Assembly: GCA_021734825.1 (NCBI GenBank)
Contig: JAIPIE010000006.1
Span: 1-17,425, forward strand
Direction: 5' to 3'
From: Patescibacteria group bacterium
GTDB lineage: Bacteria; Patescibacteriota; Patescibacteriia; Patescibacteriales; UBA12465
Length of the DNA: 17,425 nt
The notes below the pieces were generated by a model. It did no database searches. It was not told the origin of the DNA and was given only the letters and a program-made list of their open reading frames with translations. Position numbers and translations under genes: made by a program. Positions 1-6,016 of this stretch are shown here, piece by piece. Every line of letters starts with the position of its first letter. Positions within the stretch are counted from its first letter, which is position 1.

Positions 1-1042
1 TGGCTAATTCTTCTGCGTCAGTTGCTCCAACCCGGAAAGACACCATTGTGCCGACGTTACCAAAGACGGCCGGTTTAACCTTTTCACTTAATTGTTCAAT
101 ATATTGATGAGCTAAAATAAGATTTAAGTGATATTTTCTCGCCTCCGATAAAATATTAGCAAAGCTGTCGGTAGAAAAGTTCTGAAATTCATCAATATAA
201 AGATAAAAGTCCTTACGATCTTTTTCAGGCATATCCACCCGACTCATAGCCGCCAACTGAATTTTAGTAATCATCATCGCTCCTAAAAGAGCTGAATTAT
301 CTTCGCCAATTCTGCCCTTGCTCAAATTCATGATTAAAATCTTACCTTCATCCATAATTTCACGGATATCAATGGATGATTTGACTTGACCGATAATATT
401 ACGCATCAACGAACTGGAAAGAAATTGACCAACCTTATTCTGGATAGGCGATACTGCTTCAGAGGCAAATTTATCGGCATACGACGCAAATTCTTTCTCC
501 CAAAAGGCTTTGACTACGGGATCTTTAATGTTTGCCACCACGCGCTTACGATACGATTTATCTGACAACATGCGTACCACTCCCAAAAGAGTAGAGCCAG
601 GAAAATCCAAAATAGCCAAAATTGCGTTACGCAAAATATACTCTAAACGAGGCCCCCAAGAATCTGCCCATAATTTTTGGAATACTCCTAACAGCCCCGA
701 AGCGACTAAATGACGCAAATGTGGATCAACTTGTTCTAAGACATTAAAAGCAATCGGAAAGTCCATGTCCGCCGGATTGAAATAGACAACGTCCTTAATT
801 CTTTCACTAGGGATATACTCAATAATCTTTTCTGCTAAATCGCCATGAGGGTCAACCACAGCCAAACCATGACCAGCGCGAATATCGCCAACGATCATAT
901 TTTCTTGGATAGTGGATTTACCCATACCAGTCTTTCCGATAAGATACATGTGGCGACGGCGATCATCCATTTTTTTGCCAAATTTCTTATACTGATTACG
1001 GAAAGTAGTTTCGGCAAATACAGATATTTCATCATTAGTCAT
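1..1042 (-). CDS. TraD/VirB4-like type IV secretion DNA-binding ATPase (DUF87 type), C-terminus outside window
   Basis: This is the N-terminal 347 residues of a P-loop ATPase; the 3' end runs off the left edge. Walker A is GKTGMGKST at residues 36-44. Walker B is YLYIDEFQNF, with the acidic pair at D284-E285. The stretch VVDPHGDL, just after Walker A, is characteristic of conjugative coupling and VirB4-like ATPases of the FtsK/HerA clan. No membrane helix is visible, so it is probably soluble and recruited to a membrane partner. The ATG at 1042 is the first possible start, because an in-frame TAA lies four codons upstream (1052-1054). It begins 13 bases after the small membrane-protein gene and is probably co-transcribed with it. 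In CPR genomes such ATPases are usually thought to serve DNA uptake, pili or secretion; the exact role is inference. No Shine-Dalgarno is obvious. Confidence 0.85.
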   Translation of the reverse strand, partial: MTNDEISVFAETTFRNQYKKFGKKMDDRRRHMYLIGKTGMGKSTIQENMIVGDIRAGHGLAVVDPHGDLAEKIIEYIPSERIKDVVYFNPADMDFPIAFNVLEQVDPHLRHLVASGLLGVFQKLWADSWGPRLEYILRNAILAILDFPGSTLLGVVRMLSDKSYRKRVVANIKDPVVKAFWEKEFASYADKFASEAVSPIQNKVGQFLSSSLMRNIIGQVKSSIDIREIMDEGKILIMNLSKGRIGEDNSALLGAMMITKIQLAAMSRVDMPEKDRKDFYLYIDEFQNFSTDSFANILSEARKYHLNLILAHQYIEQLSEKVKPAVFGNVGTMVSFRVGATDAEELA

Positions 1043-1055
1043 AAAGATATTTTAT

Positions 1056-1415
1056 TTAACAACCAGCATTAAGATTGCCGGTAATTAACTGTAAAAGATT
1101 TTGATAGGCGTTAGTAAATATTGGCGGTAAATATATAATACCAATAACCAACGAAGCCACCGAAACTACAATTAACAAGACCTTCAACCAGCCAAAAATT
1201 CGCTGCCAAGCCACATAAACATTAATATGACGCACCATTGCACGAATTTCTTTAGTCATCTCTAAATTCTCTCGCAATAAAGCTCGTAAATCTTGATTGG
1301 CATCCATGCCCATAGCTGAAGAAGATTCTCTCTCGTCGTCTCGAACAAGATCTGCGGATAAAGAATCTGTTTCTATTTGTTTAAGATGGCTTGACTCTTT
1401 TGTCTTGTTGTTCAT
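1056..1415 (-). CDS. Small single-pass membrane protein, unknown function
   Basis: This encodes 119 residues. The ATG at 1415 is preferred because it follows the nrdG stop by four bases; a longer reading from 1460 would overlap nrdG by about 40 bases. Residues 1-40 are polar, charged and probably disordered. Residues 41-65 look helical (DLRALLRENLEMTKEIRAM) and could form a coiled coil. One hydrophobic helix spans about 76-98, followed by a short tail ending in a lone Cys. I recognise no family. Its position directly before the type IV secretion-type ATPase suggests a membrane anchor or partner for that enzyme, but this is inference from adjacency only. Confidence 0.7.
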   Translation of the reverse strand: MNNKTKESSHLKQIETDSLSADLVRDDERESSSAMGMDANQDLRALLRENLEMTKEIRAMVRHINVYVAWQRIFGWLKVLLIVVSVASLVIGIIYLPPIFTNAYQNLLQLITGNLNAGC

Positions 1416-1419
1416 AATT

Positions 1420-2154
1420 TTAAATTCGTGCTTGACATTTTTTAACAAATTTAGCTCCAATTAGGGCTAAGTCTTTTAACTCTTGGTCTGTAAAGGTTGA
1501 TTTATGCTCAAAACTCGGGTCTAAAAGACCAGTATCAGGCTTAAATTTTTGTAAATACCATTTAGTCGCCCCCCTAATTGCCTCTCCCATAGACGCAATA
1601 TCCTGAGCTTGGTGAAGATCGGGCACAAGAGTGGTCCTGAACTCATAAGGCAGAGAGCTAGACATTATTATTTTAACACTTTTTTGCAAATTATCTAAAT
1701 TTACAGACACATCAACCACGGATTGATACTTGTCCCAAGGAGCTTTGAGATCCATGGCAATATAATCAATCAGCTTATTCTCGATTAAAGATGCCAGCAT
1801 CTTCGGATTCGTGCCATTTGTGTCAAGCTTAACTAGGTAACCTAGACTTTTAATACGTTTAATAAAATCCGGTAAATCTGCATGCAAAGTAGGTTCCCCT
1901 CCAGTTATAACCACACCATCAATTTTTCCTTGTCGTTCTTTTAAAAAAAGAAAAAGGTCTTCCTCCGAAATTTGGGGATAACCTTTTTCAATATCTTTTT
2001 CGTCTAGCGCCAGTGCTTCAGGGCGGTGGGGCCAGACAAGCATGGGATTATAGCAATAATGACAACGAAAATTACAACCTTTAGTAAACGCGATTGCAGC
2101 TAAATTGTCAGGAAAATCTAAAAGCGTTAATTTTTCTAAACCACCAATAATCAT
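1420..2154 (-). CDS. nrdG: Anaerobic ribonucleoside-triphosphate reductase activating protein (radical SAM)
   Basis: This 244-residue radical-SAM enzyme has the cluster motif CNFRCHYC (C27, C31, C34) holding a [4Fe-4S] cluster, and the SAM-binding TGGEP motif at 84-88. By family knowledge it cleaves S-adenosylmethionine and places a glycyl radical on NrdD. The N-terminus (GGLEKLTLLDFPDNLAAIAF) is typical of the NrdG/PflA-like activases found with this NrdD type. It is somewhat longer than the roughly 150-residue E. coli NrdG and resembles the longer activases of anaerobes. It lies downstream of nrdR, nrdD and the short glycyl-radical gene, on the same strand. Its likely substrate here is therefore the separate small peptide, at Gly19 (numbered from the 2368 start), rather than the large NrdD chain. 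Start ATG 2154; no clear Shine-Dalgarno. Confidence 0.93.
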   Translation of the reverse strand: MIIGGLEKLTLLDFPDNLAAIAFTKGCNFRCHYCYNPMLVWPHRPEALALDEKDIEKGYPQISEEDLFLFLKERQGKIDGVVITGGEPTLHADLPDFIKRIKSLGYLVKLDTNGTNPKMLASLIENKLIDYIAMDLKAPWDKYQSVVDVSVNLDNLQKSVKIIMSSSLPYEFRTTLVPDLHQAQDIASMGEAIRGATKWYLQKFKPDTGLLDPSFEHKSTFTDQELKDLALIGAKFVKKCQARI

Positions 2155-2169
2155 AGAGGCAAGGAATAA

Positions 2170-2210
2170 GCAGCCGCTGGGATTTGGGTCAACGGCTTTC
2201 CCTGCGACCC
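2170..2210 (-). other. GC-rich intercistronic segment with pseudoknot-like pairing before nrdG
   Basis: These 41 bases between the short nrdD-type gene and nrdG are much richer in G+C than the surrounding spacers. On the transcribed strand GGGTC (2210-2206) can pair with GACCC (2190-2186), and AGCCG (2197-2193) with CGGCT (2176-2172). These pairings cross, as in an H-type pseudoknot. A third set, GGGA (2202-2199) with TCCC (2182-2179), competes. There is no T-run after it, so it is not a classical terminator. It could tune nrdG translation or mRNA processing. Function unknown; seen by eye only. Confidence 0.3.
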
Positions 2211-2224
2211 TTAAACTTAATTAA

Positions 2225-2368
2225 TTATTCAGAGCACTCCACCTTAAAAGTTTTACGATCTTTATATTCAGAAGACTTACCAGGATTATAGTTTTTAACT
2301 GGAGTATACCAGCCAACTACGCGACTATAAACAGTGCATTCTTGTCTTTGTGTAGTAATAGGGCTCAT
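2225..2368 (-). CDS. nrdD: Short glycyl-radical subunit of anaerobic ribonucleotide reductase (split NrdD C-terminus)
   Basis: This short ORF has 47 codons from ATG 2368, or 55 from the in-frame ATG at 2392. It contains CTVYSRVVGW followed by TPVKNYNPGKSSEYKDRKTF. That matches the extreme C-terminus of class III reductases of the Thermotoga/Bdellovibrio type (pattern VYSR-V-x-G-Y, then W/Y-N-x-GK-x-E-x-KDR). There the Gly, here Gly19 of the short form, carries the radical. The 683-residue NrdD upstream ends just after its zinc motif without this segment, so the two are complementary parts of one enzyme. Its place between nrdD and nrdG supports the role. A GGAG lies 14 bases before ATG 2368, which is long spacing, and neither start has a good Shine-Dalgarno site. 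The stop is TAA. I judge it a real gene, not a fragment, because its reading frame and radical motif are intact. Confidence 0.85.
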   Translation of the reverse strand: MSPITTQRQECTVYSRVVGWYTPVKNYNPGKSSEYKDRKTFKVECSE

Positions 2369-2445
2369 ATTTGATTTTATTTCTCCAGGCATAGATGAGA
2401 AGTTAATCTAAGTTCCTTTTGAAAAATATAAAATTAATAAATAAA

Positions 2446-4497
2446 TTAATTAACTAAACCCCGTTCAATCTGCATGTCAGAACTAGTATAACCCATTTCT
2501 TCATCACATTTAGGGCAATATTTATGTTCACCAGACAAATAACCGTGTTTAGGACAAATAGAGAAGGTGGGGGTAATAGTGAAATATGGTAAGCGATAGT
2601 TCTCAATAATGCGTTTCGCTAGTTTTTTGGCGGTCTTGCCGTCAGTCAATCTCTCCCCTAAATAACCATGCAAAACTGTGCCGCCGGTATATTTAATTTG
2701 TAAATCGTCTTGCAAATCAAGCGCAGCAAAAATATCATCAGAAAAGTTAACGTGCAAGTGAGTTGAATTAGTGTAATAAGGGGGAATGCCTTTTTTAGCG
2801 TCTTCGGTATTAGCAAAAATCATTTCAGGGTAAGTTTCTAAATCTTTTTTAGCAAAACGATAGGTGCAACCTTCACCCGGAGTTGCTTCTAAGTTATACA
2901 AATTATTTGTTTCATTTTGATAATCCATTAACTTCTCTCTCATCGCATCCATGACCTCAAGAGCAAAAGCATGTCCTTCTGGGCTAGTTAAATCTTTGCC
3001 TAGAAAGTTTAACAAAGCTTCATTCATGCCGTTTATGCCAATCGTATTGAAATGATTTTGCCAGTAAGTATTAAAACGAGCTTTAATATCGGATAAATAA
3101 TGACGAGAATAAGGATAGAGGCCGCCTTCGGAAAATTTTTCAATAACTTTTCTTTTAATCTCCAAGCTGTCTTTGGCTAAATCCATTAAATTATAAATTC
3201 TTTCCAGAAATTCTTCTTTGGTTTTAGAAAGATAACCAATGCGAGGCAAATTAATAGTAACCACACCCAAACTGCCAGTTAGGGGATTTGCACCAAACAA
3301 ACCTCCACCTCTTTTGCGTAACTCTCTATTATCTAAACGTAAGCGACAACACATTGAACGCGCGTCATCTCTATCCATATCAGAATTAACAAAATTAGAA
3401 AAATAAGGGATACCATATTTGGCGGTCATCTCCCACATTGGCTCTAAAGACTCTCTGTCCCAATCAAACTGCTTGTCAATTGTATAAGTAGGGATGGGGA
3501 AACCAAACATTCTGCCAGTTGCATCGCCCTCGATCATTACCTCAGCAAAAGCCCGATTAAACATATCCATTTCTTCTTGAAAATCTTTATACTTTTCCGG
3601 CATAATCTGGCCACCAATAATCACATTTTCTTCACCAACCAGCTTTGAAGGAGTAACGTCGAGAGTGATATTAGTAAAAGGGGTTTGGAAGCCAACTCGA
3701 GTGGGAACGTTTAAATTAAACATAAACTCCTGCAAACCCTGTCGCACTTCTTTATAACTTAATTTATCATATCTAATAAAAGGAGCTAAATAAGTATCGA
3801 AGTTAGCAAAAGCCTGAGCACCAGCTGCCTCCCCCTGCATAGTGTAAAAGAAATTAACTACTTGTCCCAAAGCGCTACGAAAATGCTTAGGAGCTTTACT
3901 TTGAATCTTCTCGGATACGCCACCGAATCCTTTAATTAACAAATCTTTTAAATCCCAGCCGCAGCAATAGGGCGCTAATAAACCTAGATCATGAATATGA
4001 AAGTCGCCATTAACATGAGCCTCGCGCACAGCAGCCGGATAAAGTTTATTTAACCAATAGCGGGCGGAAATAGCCGAGGCAATATAATTATTTAAACCTT
4101 GAACGGAGAAACTCATGTTACTATTCTCTTTCAAGCGCCAGTCAGCTCTGCCCAAATAATCTTCCATTAATTTTTCATCAGAAGTGGCCTTATTTAATTC
4201 ACGCAACTGACGATGCTGATCGCGATAAAGAATATAAGCCTTAGCGGTTTTGATCTGCTTGTGTTCAATTAATATTTCTTCAACAACATCCTGAATTTCT
4301 TCAACGGCCGGAATACTATTTTTATGAAATTTTTTGGCCACCCGAGCCACGACCTCATCACTTAATTCCTGAGCTAAAGATTCATCATCAATACCTACTG
4401 ATGCGGCAGCCTTATAAATGGCGGTTTTAATTTTATCCTGACTAAAGTCAACGATGTCCCCAGAACGTTTCCGGAGTTGGCTAATAATTTCAGACAT
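2446..4497 (-). CDS. nrdD: Anaerobic ribonucleoside-triphosphate reductase, large catalytic subunit lacking the glycyl-radical tail
   Basis: This 683-residue class III ribonucleotide reductase makes dNTPs without oxygen. Residues 5-100 form an ATP-cone, the allosteric site that senses ATP/dATP. The barrel follows, with DFHIHDLGLLAPYCCGWDL (165-183), SMCCRLRLDNREL (381-393) and RGGGLFGANPLTGSLG (396-411), as in Thermotoga-type NrdD. The C-terminal zinc site is CPKHGYLSGEHKYCPKC (648-664; C648, H651, C661, C664). Relatives normally continue a few residues later into the VYSRVVGY radical segment. This chain instead ends about 20 residues later in an unrelated tail, and that segment is in the short gene downstream. 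ATG 4497 is preferred over an in-frame TTG at 4506. The spacer to nrdR is 85 bases. It probably shares an operon with nrdR, the short peptide and nrdG. Confidence 0.95.
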   Translation of the reverse strand: MSEIISQLRKRSGDIVDFSQDKIKTAIYKAAASVGIDDESLAQELSDEVVARVAKKFHKNSIPAVEEIQDVVEEILIEHKQIKTAKAYILYRDQHRQLRELNKATSDEKLMEDYLGRADWRLKENSNMSFSVQGLNNYIASAISARYWLNKLYPAAVREAHVNGDFHIHDLGLLAPYCCGWDLKDLLIKGFGGVSEKIQSKAPKHFRSALGQVVNFFYTMQGEAAGAQAFANFDTYLAPFIRYDKLSYKEVRQGLQEFMFNLNVPTRVGFQTPFTNITLDVTPSKLVGEENVIIGGQIMPEKYKDFQEEMDMFNRAFAEVMIEGDATGRMFGFPIPTYTIDKQFDWDRESLEPMWEMTAKYGIPYFSNFVNSDMDRDDARSMCCRLRLDNRELRKRGGGLFGANPLTGSLGVVTINLPRIGYLSKTKEEFLERIYNLMDLAKDSLEIKRKVIEKFSEGGLYPYSRHYLSDIKARFNTYWQNHFNTIGINGMNEALLNFLGKDLTSPEGHAFALEVMDAMREKLMDYQNETNNLYNLEATPGEGCTYRFAKKDLETYPEMIFANTEDAKKGIPPYYTNSTHLHVNFSDDIFAALDLQDDLQIKYTGGTVLHGYLGERLTDGKTAKKLAKRIIENYRLPYFTITPTFSICPKHGYLSGEHKYCPKCDEEMGYTSSDMQIERGLVN

Positions 4498-4502
4498 GAG
4501 TT

Positions 4503-4535
4503 TCAAAATGATGGCAGCATTGAAGATTTAAACAT
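4503..4535 (-). other. Possible 10-codon leader ORF just upstream of nrdD
   Basis: A tiny reading frame (MFKSSMLPSF, then TGA) starts at ATG 4535, directly after a GGAGG at 4541-4537, and stops five bases before the nrdD ATG at 4497. GGAGG is one of the few strong Shine-Dalgarno-like strings here, but it sits only one base from this ATG, which is too close for normal use. If translated, termination so near the nrdD start could couple the two. It may equally be chance. Confidence 0.2.
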
Positions 4536-4582
4536 TCCTCCAGTCCTTAAATCTTAAATGAAACAATCACCGCAATATTAAT

Positions 4583-5044
4583 TTATTTTTTCTTATCTTT
4601 GATTAATTTATTAAGCTCACGCCTGAATTCATTAGCATCTTTAAAAGATTCATAGACAGAGGCATAGCGGATATAAGCCACCGGATCGGTTTTTTTTAAA
4701 TGTTTCATGACGATTTGACCAATTTGCAAAGAGGTAACTTCATTCTTGCGCATTTTTTGCAAATCCCTTTCAATACCATGAATTATTTGCTTAAAGCCTT
4801 CCACTGTCACCGGTCTCTTTTCTAATGATTTACGTAAACCACTAATCAGTTTTTCACGACTGTAAGATTCTCGGCGACCGTCACGTTTCACAATCATTAA
4901 ATCCAAAATTTCAATTTCTTCATAAGTTGAAAAACGAAAACTGCACTTTAAACATTCACGCCGACGCCTAATTGATAAGCCATCTGGGGCGACACGAGAG
5001 TCAACTACCTTAGTATCGTTATTATAACAAACTGGACATTTCAT
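4583..5044 (-). CDS. nrdR: Transcriptional repressor NrdR
   Basis: This is a 153-residue nucleotide-sensing repressor of ribonucleotide reductase genes, and family length is about 150. The N-terminal zinc ribbon has CPVC (C3, C6) and CLKC (C31, C34), with the basic run IRRRREC that is typical of DNA binding. Residues 49-139 form an ATP-cone like that of NrdD, which reads ATP versus dATP. The start is ATG 5044. An open frame continues to 5149, but that would put the coding start upstream of the promoter, and the true N-terminus of the family is MKCPxC. It is first in a same-strand run with nrdD, the radical peptide and nrdG. NrdR-box-like repeats in its own leader suggest that it represses the whole operon, itself included (inference). 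Confidence 0.95.
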   Translation of the reverse strand: MKCPVCYNNDTKVVDSRVAPDGLSIRRRRECLKCSFRFSTYEEIEILDLMIVKRDGRRESYSREKLISGLRKSLEKRPVTVEGFKQIIHGIERDLQKMRKNEVTSLQIGQIVMKHLKKTDPVAYIRYASVYESFKDANEFRRELNKLIKDKKK

Positions 5045-5057
5045 AAAATAAGCTAAA

Positions 5058-5106
5058 AACCTATATTTTGTGGCGCTACCTAGTAGTCTACCACTAAATC
5101 TTGTAA
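5058..5106 (-). promoter_or_regulatory. Tandem NrdR-box-like operator in the nrdR leader
   Basis: Two direct repeats of ACAA-R-AT-W-TAG lie on the minus strand at 5071-5061 (ACAAAATATAG) and 5104-5094 (ACAAGATTTAG), offset by 33 bp. Extended to 16 bases (5058-5073 and 5091-5106), they match the published NrdR-box consensus acaCwAtATaTwGTgt at 12 and 11 positions by my count. NrdR boxes typically occur in pairs about three helical turns apart with 15-16 bp linkers; here the linker is 17 bp. They sit between the predicted transcription start and the nrdR ATG, where binding would block transcription. The match is imperfect, so this is probable, not certain. Confidence 0.55.
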
Positions 5107-5114
5107 TTAATTTC

Positions 5115-5143
5115 ATTATAGCAGAATCAAAAACTGCGGTCAA
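5115..5143 (-). promoter_or_regulatory. Sigma70-type promoter of the nrdR-nrdD-nrdG operon
   Basis: On the minus strand the -35 is TTGACC (5143-5138), the spacer is exactly 17 bp, and the -10 is TATAAT (5120-5115), preceded by TG as an extended -10 (TGCTATAAT). Transcription should start near 5108, about 64 bases before the nrdR ATG. It is the best-matching promoter in the window. Confidence 0.8.
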
Positions 5144-5197
5144 AATCAACTAATATTCATATAAAAATCATAATTTTGAGCATCCTTTTAATCTGCC

Positions 5198-5206
5198 TGT
5201 GGATAA
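5198..5206 (-). promoter_or_regulatory. Perfect DnaA box upstream of the nrd promoter
   Basis: The minus strand reads TTATCCACA, the strongest DnaA-box sequence. It lies in the spacer between the interrupted glycosyltransferase and nrdR, about 90-98 bases upstream of the predicted nrdR transcription start. It is a single box, so it is not an origin. In E. coli DnaA binds upstream of nrdAB and influences its expression; the parallel role here is inference. Confidence 0.45.
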
Positions 5207-5282
5207 ATAAAAAACAAAATAGACGTTTTTGGCGACTATTATAAAAACTTAATTAAAATATTTAAGAGAAACCTTCATTTAT

Positions 5283-5999
5283 CTAATGACGACGACGTAA
5301 TTTTAATATTTCCCATACAAATAACCAAGGGTCGCGCCAAAAATTAATCTTGCTACGACGTAAACTATAGCGATTCTCTGACCAATCAACCGGAATCTCT
5401 AAAATTCGCAAATGTAGCTTCTGGGCAAAGTATATCAGCTCAGTATCAAAGAAAAAATCCTTGTTTTGTAATTTTCAACTGAGCTGACGCCACGATTTAG
5501 CGTTGATCGCCTTAAAACCACACTGCAAATCGGTAAAATTATGTTCTAAGAGGAGACGAGAGATAAATAGATAGACCTGAGAGCTTATTTCTCGCAACCA
5601 GGAGCGTTTTACCATAGAAGCGGCTAACATTCTAGAGCCGAAGCATAAGTCAGCCTCTCCGCTTAAAATTGGGGCTAAGAGCTCTTGAAGATTATCAAGT
5701 CTAACAGCCAAGTCTATATCCATATAAACAAGTACATCAGCCGTACTGACATCAAAATAACTTTTAATCGCTCGCCCTTTTCCAGCTTGGTCCAGCAAAA
5801 AACAGACCGTTTCCGGACTGTTTTTATCAACAAAATTTTGGACTATTTTTTGGAAAGACAGCGTAGAGCCATTAACAATAAAAACTAACTGCCAGTCGTT
5901 GTGTAAATGCGTCTGTCTTAAAAAGTCTAAGAGCTGCCGAGCATTGTCGTTAAAAATTAAATCTTCATTATAAACAGGTATACAAAAATCAATTTTCAT
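5283..5999 (-). pseudogene. Family-2 glycosyltransferase (DPM1/GtrB-like), interrupted by an in-frame TGA
   Basis: The first 174 codons encode a GT2 enzyme. FCIPVYNE is at the N-terminus, GKGRAIKSYF at 73-82 matches the GKGxAVRxG region, and the DxD metal/nucleotide-sugar site is D94-I-D96. LQCGFKA at 158-164 is the acceptor-side motif. A TGA at 5477-5475 then stops the frame. The same frame continues for 63 codons (FFFDTELIYFAQKLHLRILE, PVDWSENR) to TAG at 5283, and this is clearly the missing family C-terminus. The distance between CGFKA and FFDTEL is the usual one, so no bases are gained or lost. This is a single nonsense change, a sequencing error, or readthrough. An intact enzyme would move a sugar from a nucleotide donor to a polyprenyl phosphate or glycan. 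It follows ftsZ by 17 bases, apparently in the same operon. Confidence 0.8.
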
Positions 6000-6016
6000 A
6001 ATCTGATGAGGTAGAA

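Noticed and set aside
845..1072. Plus-strand open frame of 75 codons
   Set aside because: It is antisense to the start of the ATPase gene, which has clear Walker motifs. The other plus-strand frames opposite nrdG-ATPase, ftsZ, ftsA, secD and the wzy-like gene are shadows in the same way.
5045..5149. N-terminal extension of NrdR by 35 residues
   Set aside because: The extension contains the -10 promoter element and the operator repeats, and the family begins at MKCPxC, so 5044 is the start.
5198..5206. Replication origin
   Set aside because: Only one DnaA box is seen, with no cluster, no AT-rich unwinding tract with repeats, and no dnaA or dnaN nearby.
5225..5266. Terminator after the interrupted glycosyltransferase
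   Set aside because: Two AT-only inverted repeats (5225-5248 and 5248-5266) are present, but their stems are short and weak, and only one leads into T residues. I cannot call either with confidence.
5475..5477. Alternative genetic code with UGA read as glycine (as in Gracilibacteria and Absconditabacteria)
   Set aside because: All other genes in the window, several thousand codons, have no in-frame TGA. In recoded genomes TGA is a frequent sense codon.
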